Below are positions 1-8,562 of a stretch of DNA of 64,000 bases, piece by piece. Source of the stretch: Hymenobacter lapidiphilus. Lineage in GTDB: Bacteria > Bacteroidota > Bacteroidia > Cytophagales > Hymenobacteraceae. Positions within the stretch are counted from its first letter, which is position 1. Every line of letters begins with the position of its first letter. The stretch spans positions 1 through 64,000 of the forward strand of contig NZ_JABKAU010000008.1 in the NCBI RefSeq assembly GCF_013377885.1. The letters are read 5' to 3'. The translations under genes and the position numbers were made by a program. The notes beneath the pieces are model-generated. The model was not told the origin of the DNA, ran no database searches, and worked only from the letters and a program-made list of their open reading frames with translations.

Positions 1-2
1 CG

Positions 3-539
3 ACGACGGCCAACCTCGATAACCTGCGCAACTACAGCGCCACCCTGAACCTGCCGCTGACTTACCGTAAGCTGCTGACGGGCTATGCCGGCGTAACCGT
101 GTTCTACAACGAGTACCAGAGCCAGTACCTGGGCAGCACCTACCGGGCGGGCCGCACGGCCGCTACGTTCTACGGCCAGGCCAACCTGCTACTGCCCCAA
201 AATATCAAGCTGGAGGCTTCCGGTTACTACCAAACGGCCGGCGTAAATGGCCTGATCAACTTCCGGGGCTTTGGGGCCTTGAACCTGGGGCTGCAGAAGA
301 CGCTGTGGCAGGACCGCGCCACCTTGCGCCTGGGGGTGAACGACGTGCTGTTTTCGAACAAGCAGCGGGGCACGGTGCGCTACCAAGACCTGGATGTAGC
401 CTTCCGGAGCTACGGCGAAAGCCGGCAGGTACGCTTGAGCCTAAGCTGGAAGCTGGGCAACCAGCAGCTAAAGGCAGCCCGCAAGCGCAGCACCGGCCTT
501 GAAGAAGAGCGAGGCCGCGTAAAAACCGACAAAGAGTAG
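3..539 (+). CDS. C-terminal part of an outer-membrane beta-barrel (TonB-receptor-like) protein
   Basis: The reading frame is open from the first bases of the window and ends in TAG, so about 178 residues of a longer protein are present. The residues show alternating aromatic and polar strands typical of an outer-membrane barrel. The end (LGVNDVLFSNKQRG, then RLSLSWKLGNQQLKAARKR and a charged tail) resembles the C-terminus of the Bacteroidota outer membrane protein beta-barrel family (PF14905 type), whose members carry an N-terminal carboxypeptidase-like domain and a plug. These parts lie outside the window, so substrate and full length are unknown. The histidine kinase gene follows after 30 bases and may be co-transcribed. 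Confidence 0.75.
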   Translation, partial: TTANLDNLRNYSATLNLPLTYRKLLTGYAGVTVFYNEYQSQYLGSTYRAGRTAATFYGQANLLLPQNIKLEASGYYQTAGVNGLINFRGFGALNLGLQKTLWQDRATLRLGVNDVLFSNKQRGTVRYQDLDVAFRSYGESRQVRLSLSWKLGNQQLKAARKRSTGLEEERGRVKTDKE

Positions 540-569
540 CATCTTTCCACTCCTTTAACCCCGGCCCGC

Positions 570-1661
570 ATGTCGCCCATCTTCCCCCGACCCAGCCGCT
601 CCGACCTGTTGCTGGTACTGGTGTACTGGCTGCTGGCCGCGCCTATTATCTTCTATAGCTACCTGCATGATTTTGGGCTGGCGCGGGCCGTGAGTGGTAT
701 TTTGTTCACGATTGGAATTGATACGCTGGCTGTATACGCGCTGGTATTCGGACTGCTGCCGCTGGCGCTGGCGCGCCGGAGCCCCTGGGTGGTACTGGGG
801 GCGCTGGTAGTATTCGTGCTGCTCGATGCGCATTTGTACCTGCTGGGCTATGCCGCGCTGCTGTCCGACCGGCCTTTGCAATGGAGCGTCGCGGGGGTGT
901 TGTGGTCTGTTATGCGCCATACGCAGAGCTACGGGATGCTGGGTATTCTGATGGCGGGCAAGCGGTACTTCGACGTACAGAAGCGGCTGCTGCAAACCCA
1001 GCAGGCCCAGACCCAGAGCGAGCTGCGCAACCTCAAAGCTCAGCTCGACCCGCACTTCCTGTTCAACAACCTCAATGTGCTGCGCGGCCTCATTCAGCAG
1101 GACCCCGCCGAGGCCAACGAATACCTAAACCGGTTCGCGGGGCTTTACCGGCTGCTGGTCAGGCACCAGAACGAGGACTTCGTGAGCGTGAGCGAGGAGC
1201 TGCGCTTCATAGAGGAATACGTTTACCTGCTGCGCCACCGCTTCGGGACGGCCTACGAGTTCCGGCTCGAGTTGCAGCCTGGCCCCGCCTGGGACCAGCG
1301 GCTGGTGGTGCCGGGTACGCTGCAGCAACTGCTCGAAAACGCCATCAAGCATAACGCCGGCAACGAAGACGATCCGCTGGTAATCGAAATTACAGCCACG
1401 GCGGATAGCCTGACGGTGCGCCACCCGCGCCGGCCCAAGCTGACGGCCGTCGACTCGACTGGGACCGGGCTGGCAAACCTGCGGGAGCGGTACCGGCTGC
1501 TGTTCGACCAGGAAATCAGGGTAGTGGACACGGCCGCCACATTTGCCGTGACGGTGCCCGTGCTGGCCCAGTCGCCGGCCAGGGTGCCCGCTGATGCGGG
1601 TTTTATGAACGTAGGGGCGGGGCTTGCCCCCCGCCCCTACGTTCTGAATAACTCATTGTAG
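570..1661 (+). CDS. LytS/YehU-type sensor histidine kinase
   Basis: This 363-residue membrane sensor kinase would phosphorylate the LytTR regulator encoded 18 bases downstream. Three hydrophobic segments lie at about residues 12-31, 43-68 and 73-97. They are followed by a short coiled region and the His_kinase (PF06580) box AQLDPHFLFNN, with the phosphoacceptor at His162. The N box is LQQLLENAIKHN (251-262) and the G box STGTGLANLRERY (296-308). No extracellular sensor domain is visible, so the stimulus is unknown. The last 20 or so residues look foreign to the family: they are translated from a terminator-like hairpin and a GC-rich palindrome, so the ancestral stop was probably near residue 340. 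Confidence 0.88.
   Translation: MSPIFPRPSRSDLLLVLVYWLLAAPIIFYSYLHDFGLARAVSGILFTIGIDTLAVYALVFGLLPLALARRSPWVVLGALVVFVLLDAHLYLLGYAALLSDRPLQWSVAGVLWSVMRHTQSYGMLGILMAGKRYFDVQKRLLQTQQAQTQSELRNLKAQLDPHFLFNNLNVLRGLIQQDPAEANEYLNRFAGLYRLLVRHQNEDFVSVSEELRFIEEYVYLLRHRFGTAYEFRLELQPGPAWDQRLVVPGTLQQLLENAIKHNAGNEDDPLVIEITATADSLTVRHPRRPKLTAVDSTGTGLANLRERYRLLFDQEIRVVDTAATFAVTVPVLAQSPARVPADAGFMNVGAGLAPRPYVLNNSL
1586..1605 (+). terminator. Terminator-like hairpin inside the 3' end of the kinase gene
   Basis: CCCGC-TGAT-GCGGG followed by TTTT. It lies within the present reading frame, which suggests the kinase gene once ended before it. It is short, so termination here is uncertain. Confidence 0.35.
1607..1644. 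repeat. GC-rich palindrome overlapping the kinase 3' end
   Basis: Arms of 15 bases, GAACGTAGGGGCGGG and its exact complement, surround a short C-rich loop. The core GGGGCGGGGCTTG is shared with the larger palindrome at 16307-16435, so it is probably a dispersed repeat. It is translated as the last residues of the kinase. Confidence 0.7.
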
Positions 1662-1679
1662 TTTGCTTTTGCTGTTCGT

Positions 1680-2480
1680 ATGCACATTCTGATTCTGGAA
1701 GATGAGGCGCTGGCCGCTCAACAAGTGGTGGCGTTTGCCATTCGGGCAGGGCTGAACGAAGGGGACCTGACGGTGCTGCGGAGTGTGGAAAAAGCTTTGG
1801 CCTGGCTGCAAACCAGTCCCATGCCGGATCTGATTTTGTCCGATATCGAGCTGCTCGATGGCAACGTATTCGCCCTTTACGAGCGGTTTCAGGTCACCTG
1901 CCCCATCATTTTCACCACAGCCTACGACCAGTTTCTACTGCCGGCCTTCCGGGGCAACGGCATTGCTTATCTGCTCAAGCCGTTTACCTACGAGCAGTTC
2001 GAGGAAGCCCTGACCAAATACCAGTTGCTGCGCCGCAACTTCGCCGCCCCAGCTCCGGCTCCCGCCCCGGCACCGCCGGCTGGTCTTAGTCCGGCGTTGG
2101 TGCAGGAGCTGAGTGCGGCCTTGCGCCAGGGAAGCCAGCCCCAGTACCGGCAGCGGCTGTCGGTGCGGGTGCGCAACGGCCTCTACGTCTTGCAAACCGA
2201 TGACGTGGCCTACCTGCAGGCCGACGAGGGCGTAGTATTCGCCGTGGATAGAGCTGGTGCGCGCCACCCGCTTACCGGCACGCTCACGGAACTGGAGGCC
2301 CAGCTCGACCCGGCCCGGTTCGGGCGTCTTAACCGCTCGGAGCTGGTGAACGTGGCGTTTGTAGAGCGCGTGGAACCCTATTTCAACAACCGGCTGGTGG
2401 TAAAGCTGCGGGCGGGGTCCGCTTCGCTGATGACCAGTGCGGCCCAGACGCCCGAGTTCCGGCGCTGGCTGGAAGGGTAG
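1680..2480 (+). CDS. LytTR-family DNA-binding response regulator
   Basis: This is a 266-residue regulator partnered with the kinase just upstream. The N-terminal receiver domain has acidic residues E7-D8, the phosphoacceptor D55 in LILSDIELLDG, T79/T80 in FTTAYD and K100 in YLLKPF. A proline-alanine linker (about 124-136) joins it to a C-terminal LytTR DNA-binding domain from about residue 158 to the end, with the family pattern RLNRSELVNVAFVERVEPY. In the known family, LytTR domains bind direct repeats near target promoters. No such repeat pair was identified here, and the target genes are unknown. Confidence 0.9.
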   Translation: MHILILEDEALAAQQVVAFAIRAGLNEGDLTVLRSVEKALAWLQTSPMPDLILSDIELLDGNVFALYERFQVTCPIIFTTAYDQFLLPAFRGNGIAYLLKPFTYEQFEEALTKYQLLRRNFAAPAPAPAPAPPAGLSPALVQELSAALRQGSQPQYRQRLSVRVRNGLYVLQTDDVAYLQADEGVVFAVDRAGARHPLTGTLTELEAQLDPARFGRLNRSELVNVAFVERVEPYFNNRLVVKLRAGSASLMTSAAQTPEFRRWLEG

Positions 2481-2543
2481 GGACGGCCGGGAAAGGGGAG
2501 AAAGGTCGGGGATACTATTTACCTTGCGGGCCAGCGGCCGTAA

Positions 2544-3860
<1,317 letters not shown>

Positions 3861-3889
3861 TTCCGCTGACGTTTATGTTCTGTTGGCAG

Positions 3890-3927
3890 ACGGTACCGCT
3901 CCTTTGGGGGCGGTACCGTTTTGGTTT
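3890..3927 (+). terminator. Intrinsic terminator of eno
   Basis: A perfect 10-bp stem, ACGGTACCGC / GCGGTACCGT, with a T-rich tail (TTTTGGTTTT), 30 bases after the enolase stop codon. Confidence 0.85.
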
Positions 3928-4051
3928 TAGCGGGTAGGAAGGCCGGGAATGGCTGATTTGCCCTGATAGGGTAGTTGGTTGAAATAACGGATATTTGTCA
4001 GGCTGACGTCGGTATCTGTGGCGTTGGCGAAATCTGAACTACCTGTTAATT

Positions 4052-4366
4052 ATGAGAGTTGGAGAGTTATTCGGCCGCATCCCCCGCTTTCTGCGCAACT
4101 TCTATTTCCTGACCGGGCTGGCGTTTCTGATCTGGATGTTTCTGTTTGATGCCAACGATTTGGTGCGGCAATACGACATGTACGCCAAGTGGCAGGAGCT
4201 GCAGGGCGACCGGGAATACTACCTGCGGGAGATTGACAAGGTGAAGAAGGACCGCGCCGAACTGCTGAGCAGCCCCGAACTGTTGGAGAAATTTGCCCGC
4301 GAGAAATACATTATGAAGCGACCGGGAGAGGACGTGTTCGTACTCGTGCCCCAAGAGGAGAACTAA
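4052..4366 (+). CDS. DivIC/FtsB-like septum formation initiator
   Basis: A 104-residue bitopic protein. It has a short cytoplasmic N-terminus, one membrane helix (about 17-33, FYFLTGLAFLIWMFLF) and a coiled coil (about 40-75). The end PELLEKFAREKYIMKRPGEDVFVLVP is the signature of the septum initiator family (PF04977). In known members the coiled coil pairs with FtsL and helps recruit FtsQ/DivIB at the division site. The eno-then-ftsB order also occurs in Proteobacteria, which supports the call. A near-consensus -7 box (GATATTTG, 3990-3997) lies upstream. The next gene starts 13 bases after the stop codon. Confidence 0.88.
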   Translation: MRVGELFGRIPRFLRNFYFLTGLAFLIWMFLFDANDLVRQYDMYAKWQELQGDREYYLREIDKVKKDRAELLSSPELLEKFAREKYIMKRPGEDVFVLVPQEEN

Positions 4367-4379
4367 CCCAGCCCGGCTG

Positions 4380-4820
4380 ATGCAAGCGCGAACCGGCGTT
4401 CTGACTGCGGCCCTGCTGACTGCGAGCCTGCTACTGGCCGCGCCGGGGCTGGCCCAGCAGCGCACGAACTCTCAGGTACAGGTGGCGCGGCAGTTCTGGC
4501 TGGCCGCTATAGGGCAAGAGTGGCGGCCGGCATACCGTTGGCTGACTCCCGCCGCCCGGGCTACCACAAGTCCGCAGCAATTCCGGCACTCTATCCGGCA
4601 ACTGCGGGACCCGGTGCGCCGGTTTGGCCCGGTCATCGACCTCTATAAGCTGGGCTTTCGGCTGCGCGAAACGGCCGTACCCGAAACCTTCGTTACCTAC
4701 AGCTTCCGCACCGACACGCTGGCTGCGCGCCCGCACTTCCAGCTGCACGTCAGCTTTCAGGACTCCGCAGCTCGCCAGGTGCAAAGCTTTCGGGTGGTGC
4801 AGCGCACCAGCTCACCCTAA
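4380..4820 (+). CDS. Hypothetical exported protein, DUF4019/DUF3887-like
   Basis: A 146-residue protein with an N-terminal signal peptide (cleavage probably after PGLA, about residue 25). The mature part begins QVARQFWLAAIGQEWRPAYRWLTPAARA, the helix-rich pattern seen in small NTF2-like domains such as DUF4019 and DUF3887. That resemblance is by eye and tentative. It follows the DivIC-like gene closely and is probably co-transcribed. Its TAA overlaps the stop codon of the convergent anmK gene, so there is no intergenic space and no room for a separate terminator. Confidence 0.6.
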   Translation: MQARTGVLTAALLTASLLLAAPGLAQQRTNSQVQVARQFWLAAIGQEWRPAYRWLTPAARATTSPQQFRHSIRQLRDPVRRFGPVIDLYKLGFRLRETAVPETFVTYSFRTDTLAARPHFQLHVSFQDSAARQVQSFRVVQRTSSP

Positions 4821-6028
4821 TCGGGTAGCGAGATTTTGCCCATCCGGATGGCTGGCACGCGCTGACGACCAGCCCCGATGCTGAAGGGCCGGCCGGCTAC
4901 GGCCTCGTTGGCCAGCAGCGCGAACAGAATGGCCTCCTTGGCATCGGGCGGCACACCGAGGGCGGCGGTGCTGGCGAAATTGCAGGCGGGCAGGTGGCGT
5001 TGTAGCGCGGCCAGCAGTACGGGGTTGTGGGCGCCCCCGCCACTGGCGTACACGGCCAGGGCCGGCTGCTCGCCCAATGCCAGCTGTACTGCTCGCGCCA
5101 CGCCGGTTGCGCTTAGCTCCACCAGCGTAGCCAGCAGGCCCTCGACTGGCAGGGCCTGCGTGCCGGTGCGGGCTTGGGCGGCGTGCAGGTATGCCAGGCC
5201 GAACAGCTCGGGGCCAGTAGTTTTGGGTAATGCCGCTGCAAAGAATGGGTGGTTGAGTAGTTCGGCCAGCAAATTTGGGTGCGCTGTGCTGGCGGCTGCC
5301 AACCTACCGTCCTCATCAAAAGACAGCTGCGGGAAGTGGGCGCGCACTACGGCGTCGAGCAGGGTATTGCCGGGGCCGGTATCGGTACTGAACGCGGCGC
5401 TGGCAGTCTGGGTGTTCTCGGAGTTGGTGGGGGGCAGGTAGGTGAAATTGGCAATGCCGCCCAGGTTGAGCAGCAAACGCTCCTCGGTAGGGCTACTGAG
5501 TAGCAGAAAGTCGCCGTAGGTGGCCAGCGGCGCGCCTTCGCCCCCGGCCGCTATGTGTTTCTGGCGGAAGTCGCCCACGGTGATGATGCCGGTGCCCACG
5601 GCCAGGTGGTCGGCGTCGCCGAGCTGCAGCGTGGCGTTCAGGCCGGGAAATTCGGGGTGCTGGTGCTGGTGGGCGGGGGCGTGGTACACCGTCTGGCCGT
5701 GGCTGGCCAGCAGGTCGACCTCGGCCGGAGCCACCTGCCACTCATACAGGCAGCCCAGCACCATGCGGGCGTGCTGCTGGCCTATCCACGGGTTGAGCAG
5801 CGTCAGGTATTCCAGGCTCACCTGTTCGCGGGCAAACACCTGCCGCACTCGCCGCCGGAACTCCTCCTCGTAAGGTACCGTGGCAAAATGCTCCAACTCC
5901 AGCCGCGTGGCCGTGCCGTGCCCGTGCAGGCGGCACAGGGCCACATCCAGCCCATCGAGCGAGGTGCCCGACATCAGCCCGATAATGCGGCGGCTGGGTT
6001 GCTGAGCAAGTTGGGCGAGACGGTGCAT
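4817..6028 (-). CDS. anmK: Anhydro-N-acetylmuramic acid kinase
   Basis: Hydrolyses the 1,6-anhydro ring and phosphorylates anhydro-MurNAc to MurNAc-6-phosphate with ATP, in peptidoglycan recycling. Motifs in order: IIGLMSGTSLDGLDVALC (phosphate loop), LLASHGQTVYH, GDFRQKHIAAGGEGAPL, LLLNLGGIANFTYL, FSTDTGPGNTLLD (catalytic Asp region) and VYASGGGAHNP. The start at MHRLAQL (403 residues) is preferred; an ATG 12 codons upstream would add residues not typical of the family. The stop codon overlaps that of the convergent upstream gene. A long palindrome separates its start from the preceding hscA-type gene. Confidence 0.93.
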   Translation of the reverse strand: MHRLAQLAQQPSRRIIGLMSGTSLDGLDVALCRLHGHGTATRLELEHFATVPYEEEFRRRVRQVFAREQVSLEYLTLLNPWIGQQHARMVLGCLYEWQVAPAEVDLLASHGQTVYHAPAHQHQHPEFPGLNATLQLGDADHLAVGTGIITVGDFRQKHIAAGGEGAPLATYGDFLLLSSPTEERLLLNLGGIANFTYLPPTNSENTQTASAAFSTDTGPGNTLLDAVVRAHFPQLSFDEDGRLAAASTAHPNLLAELLNHPFFAAALPKTTGPELFGLAYLHAAQARTGTQALPVEGLLATLVELSATGVARAVQLALGEQPALAVYASGGGAHNPVLLAALQRHLPACNFASTAALGVPPDAKEAILFALLANEAVAGRPFSIGAGRQRVPAIRMGKISLPD

Positions 6029-6053
6029 GCTTTTTGTGGTCGGTGAATAATAG

Positions 6054-6170
6054 AAGAACGTCATGCTGAGCGCAGCCGAAGCATCGCTACCGCTTCGTTG
6101 CAGTGGTAATCCGATGACAGATTTACCAATGCGGTAGAGATGCTTCGGCTGCGCTCAGCAGGACGTTCTT
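6054..6170. repeat. Long palindrome, family 1, copy 1
   Basis: Two 40-base arms (6054-6093 and 6131-6170) are complementary with two mismatches around a 37-base centre. Outer part: GTCATGCTGAGCGCAGCCGA; inner part: GAAGCATCGCTACCGC. It lies 16 bases behind the hscA-type stop codon and ahead of anmK, both on the minus strand. Confidence 0.85.
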
Positions 6171-6186
6171 ACCTGATTCCTAATCC

Positions 6187-8049
6187 CTACTCAATCTTCT
6201 TACCAGCCATGGCCTGGCTGATGCTGATGTTCATCACGCGCTCGGCGAAGGGGCGGGTGAGTTCTTCCAGCTCGTCTACGGCTTTCAGCATCACGTCCTT
6301 TTCCGGGGTTTGCAGGGCTGCTTTCAGTTTCGTTACGCCGGCCTTGGTCTGGGTGAGTTCCTCGGCGGTGAGGTGCTGGCCGTTTTTGGTTACGAACCGC
6401 TCCACCTGGTAGAGCATCTGCTCAGCTACGGTGCGGGCTTCGATAACCATGCGGGCCGCTACGTCTTCGCGGGCGTGCGTAAGCGAGTCCATCAGCATCT
6501 GCTCCACCTGCTCGTCGGTGAGGCCGTATTGGGGCTTGATTTCGACTTCCTGACGGGTGCCGGAACGCAGTTCGATGGCCTCGACTTTCAGGATGCCGTC
6601 GGCATTGAGAATGAAGTTGACATCGACCTTGGGCAGGCCGGCGGGCATGGCCGGGATGCCGCGCAGGTCGAACTCGGCCAGCTTGCGGTTTTCCTTCACC
6701 ACGTCACGCTCGCCCTGATACACCGAAATTTTCAGGTTCACCTGCCCGTCCACGCTGGTCGTATACTGGCGGCCGGCCTTGGTCGGGATTTTGGAGTTGC
6801 GCGGGATAATCGGGTCCATCAGGCCGCCCAGGGTTTCGATGCCTAGTGTGAGCGGCGTTACGTCGAGCAGTAGCACGTCGCGACGGTTGCCGGCCAGAAT
6901 GTCGGCCTGAATGGCCGCGCCCAGCGCCACCACTTCGTCGGGGTTGAGTGAGTTGTTGGCTTCCTGCCCGAAGAAGGCCGATACCGACTCGTGTACCAGC
7001 GGCACGCGGGTCGAGCCGCCCACCAGCAGCACGGCATCCAGCTGGTCGGCTGTCAGGCCCGCGTCTTTCAGGGCGCGCCGGCACGAGTCAATCGTGCGCT
7101 CCACCAGCGGGCGGGCCAGCTCGTCGAATTCCGAGCGGCTGAGGCGTATCACCACGTCGTTGCCGAGGTTGCCGGCAAAGTCGTCGTGCTGGCTCAGGTA
7201 GCGCTTGGCCGATTCGGCCAGCAGCCGCAGTTCCTGCTGCAGCGAGCCGTTGATGGCTAATTGGGCCGCCAGATCGTGCTGTCTGGTCCAGTGCTCGGCC
7301 ACGGCGCGGTCGAGGTCGTCGCCGCCCAGGTAGGTGTCGCCGTTGGTGCTCAGGACCTCAAAAATGCCCTGATGCAGCTTCAGAATGCTCACATCGAAGG
7401 TGCCGCCGCCCAGATCGTACACGGCCACCGTCTTCTCTTCTTCGGGGTTCAGGCCGATGCCGTAGGCCAGGGCCGCCGCCGTAGGCTCGTTTACAATGCG
7501 CAGTACTTCCAAACCGGCCAGGCGGCCGGCGTCGCGGGTGGCTTGGCGCTGCGAGTCGTTGAAATAAGCCGGCACCGTAATGACGGCCTTGTTGACGGGT
7601 GTTTTGAGCGCGTGCTCGGCCCGTGTGCGCAACTCCTTCAGTATCTCGGCCGATAGGTCGATGGGCGAGTAGAACCGGTCGCCGACCCGGATTTTCACCA
7701 TACCCTCCGAGTTATCGTCAATCACCTTGTAGCCCAGCGCGCCGGCGTGCTGGGTCAGGTCGTGGTAGCTTTTGCCCAACAGGCGCTTCACCGAGTAAAT
7801 GGTGTTTTGCGGATCAGACAGCAGATACTCCTTGGCTTCGTTGCCTACCAGCGGCGACTCGCCGCCCTGCGGGAAGTGCACCACCGACGGCACGATGGTG
7901 CCCCGGCCCTGGTCGTTGATGGCCAGTGGCTGGCGGTTTTCGGGGTGAATGTAGGCAACCAGCGAGTTGGTGGTGCCCAGGTCGATACCCACGATAATTT
8001 CTTCCTGCTGAATACTGCCGGTAGAAAGGTTGATTGCAACTTTAGCCAT
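6187..8049 (-). CDS. hscA: Hsp70-family chaperone, HscA type
   Basis: A 620-residue ATP-dependent Hsp70. The nucleotide-binding domain has VGIDLGTTNSLVAYI, AVYDLGGGTFDVSIL and VLLVGGSTRVPLV. The substrate-binding domain follows from about residue 395. Several stretches match HscA better than DnaK: SVKRLLGKSYHD, LDVTPLTLGIETLGGLMDPIIPRN, FDLRGIPAMPAG and KPQYGLTDEQVEQML. The C-terminus also lacks the glycine-rich EEVD-like tail of DnaK. Known HscA proteins help transfer Fe-S clusters from the IscU scaffold. No hscB, iscU or fdx lies nearby, so the role is inferred. ATG 8049 is chosen; an upstream TTG would add only three residues. Confidence 0.82.
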   Translation of the reverse strand: MAKVAINLSTGSIQQEEIIVGIDLGTTNSLVAYIHPENRQPLAINDQGRGTIVPSVVHFPQGGESPLVGNEAKEYLLSDPQNTIYSVKRLLGKSYHDLTQHAGALGYKVIDDNSEGMVKIRVGDRFYSPIDLSAEILKELRTRAEHALKTPVNKAVITVPAYFNDSQRQATRDAGRLAGLEVLRIVNEPTAAALAYGIGLNPEEEKTVAVYDLGGGTFDVSILKLHQGIFEVLSTNGDTYLGGDDLDRAVAEHWTRQHDLAAQLAINGSLQQELRLLAESAKRYLSQHDDFAGNLGNDVVIRLSRSEFDELARPLVERTIDSCRRALKDAGLTADQLDAVLLVGGSTRVPLVHESVSAFFGQEANNSLNPDEVVALGAAIQADILAGNRRDVLLLDVTPLTLGIETLGGLMDPIIPRNSKIPTKAGRQYTTSVDGQVNLKISVYQGERDVVKENRKLAEFDLRGIPAMPAGLPKVDVNFILNADGILKVEAIELRSGTRQEVEIKPQYGLTDEQVEQMLMDSLTHAREDVAARMVIEARTVAEQMLYQVERFVTKNGQHLTAEELTQTKAGVTKLKAALQTPEKDVMLKAVDELEELTRPFAERVMNISISQAMAGKKIE

Positions 8050-8134
8050 AGGGAACAACGAGGCGGCGGGGCCGCACGGAAAGCAGGGAAACGGATCGGA
8101 CTGGCTGCTATAACAGCTGCCCGATCGAAAGGGC

Positions 8135-8142
8135 CAAAATTA
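8135..8142 (-). promoter_or_regulatory. Bacteroidota -7 box ahead of hscA
   Basis: TAATTTTG on the minus strand matches TAnnTTTG exactly, 86 bases upstream of the start codon. No clear -33 element is seen at the usual distance. Confidence 0.45.
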
Positions 8143-8459
8143 CGCAACAAAAGTCCGGCCCGGCCGGGTAGCCCAAACCTCCCTCGATTACCACTGCTGC
8201 GTGCCAAGCGTCGGGTGTGCTTACCACATTGATAACAAATAGCAGAGTTGAGAGGATTGATAATCAGGCTGAATGAGCAGGGTTGCGGTTTCTTGTAAAT
8301 AAATGGTACATAATTACGATTATTTAAATCCACTATCGGGCTGCGCCGCGTACGCTTTTTTGTGGTTCCTACCACTCGCCCACCGCGCTTAACCATTATC
8401 TGCCGAAGGCCGCTTAGCCAGCCGTGACGTTCCAATAGAGTACTGGTGGTATGGGTCAT

Positions 8460-8560
8460 TTTCGACCCTGTTGCACTCGTCTTTCAGGTCTCCTTCGGGA
8501 GGTCTTATCTGCTGTTCCGGTCGCTGTGGCCGGTTCTTTTTTCATTTTTTATCCTTTTCA
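8460..8560 (+). promoter_or_regulatory. Structured 5' leader of the DUF4331 gene
   Basis: The 513 bases between hscA and the DUF4331 start contain no convincing gene. The distal part (about 8280-8340) is AT-rich and probably holds the promoter, without an exact -7 box. The proximal part has a CTCC-TTCG-GGAG hairpin (about 8488-8502) and a CCGG hairpin followed by T-rich sequence (about 8517-8555). This layout could serve attenuation, but the stems are short. Confidence 0.3.
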
Positions 8561-8562
8561 TC

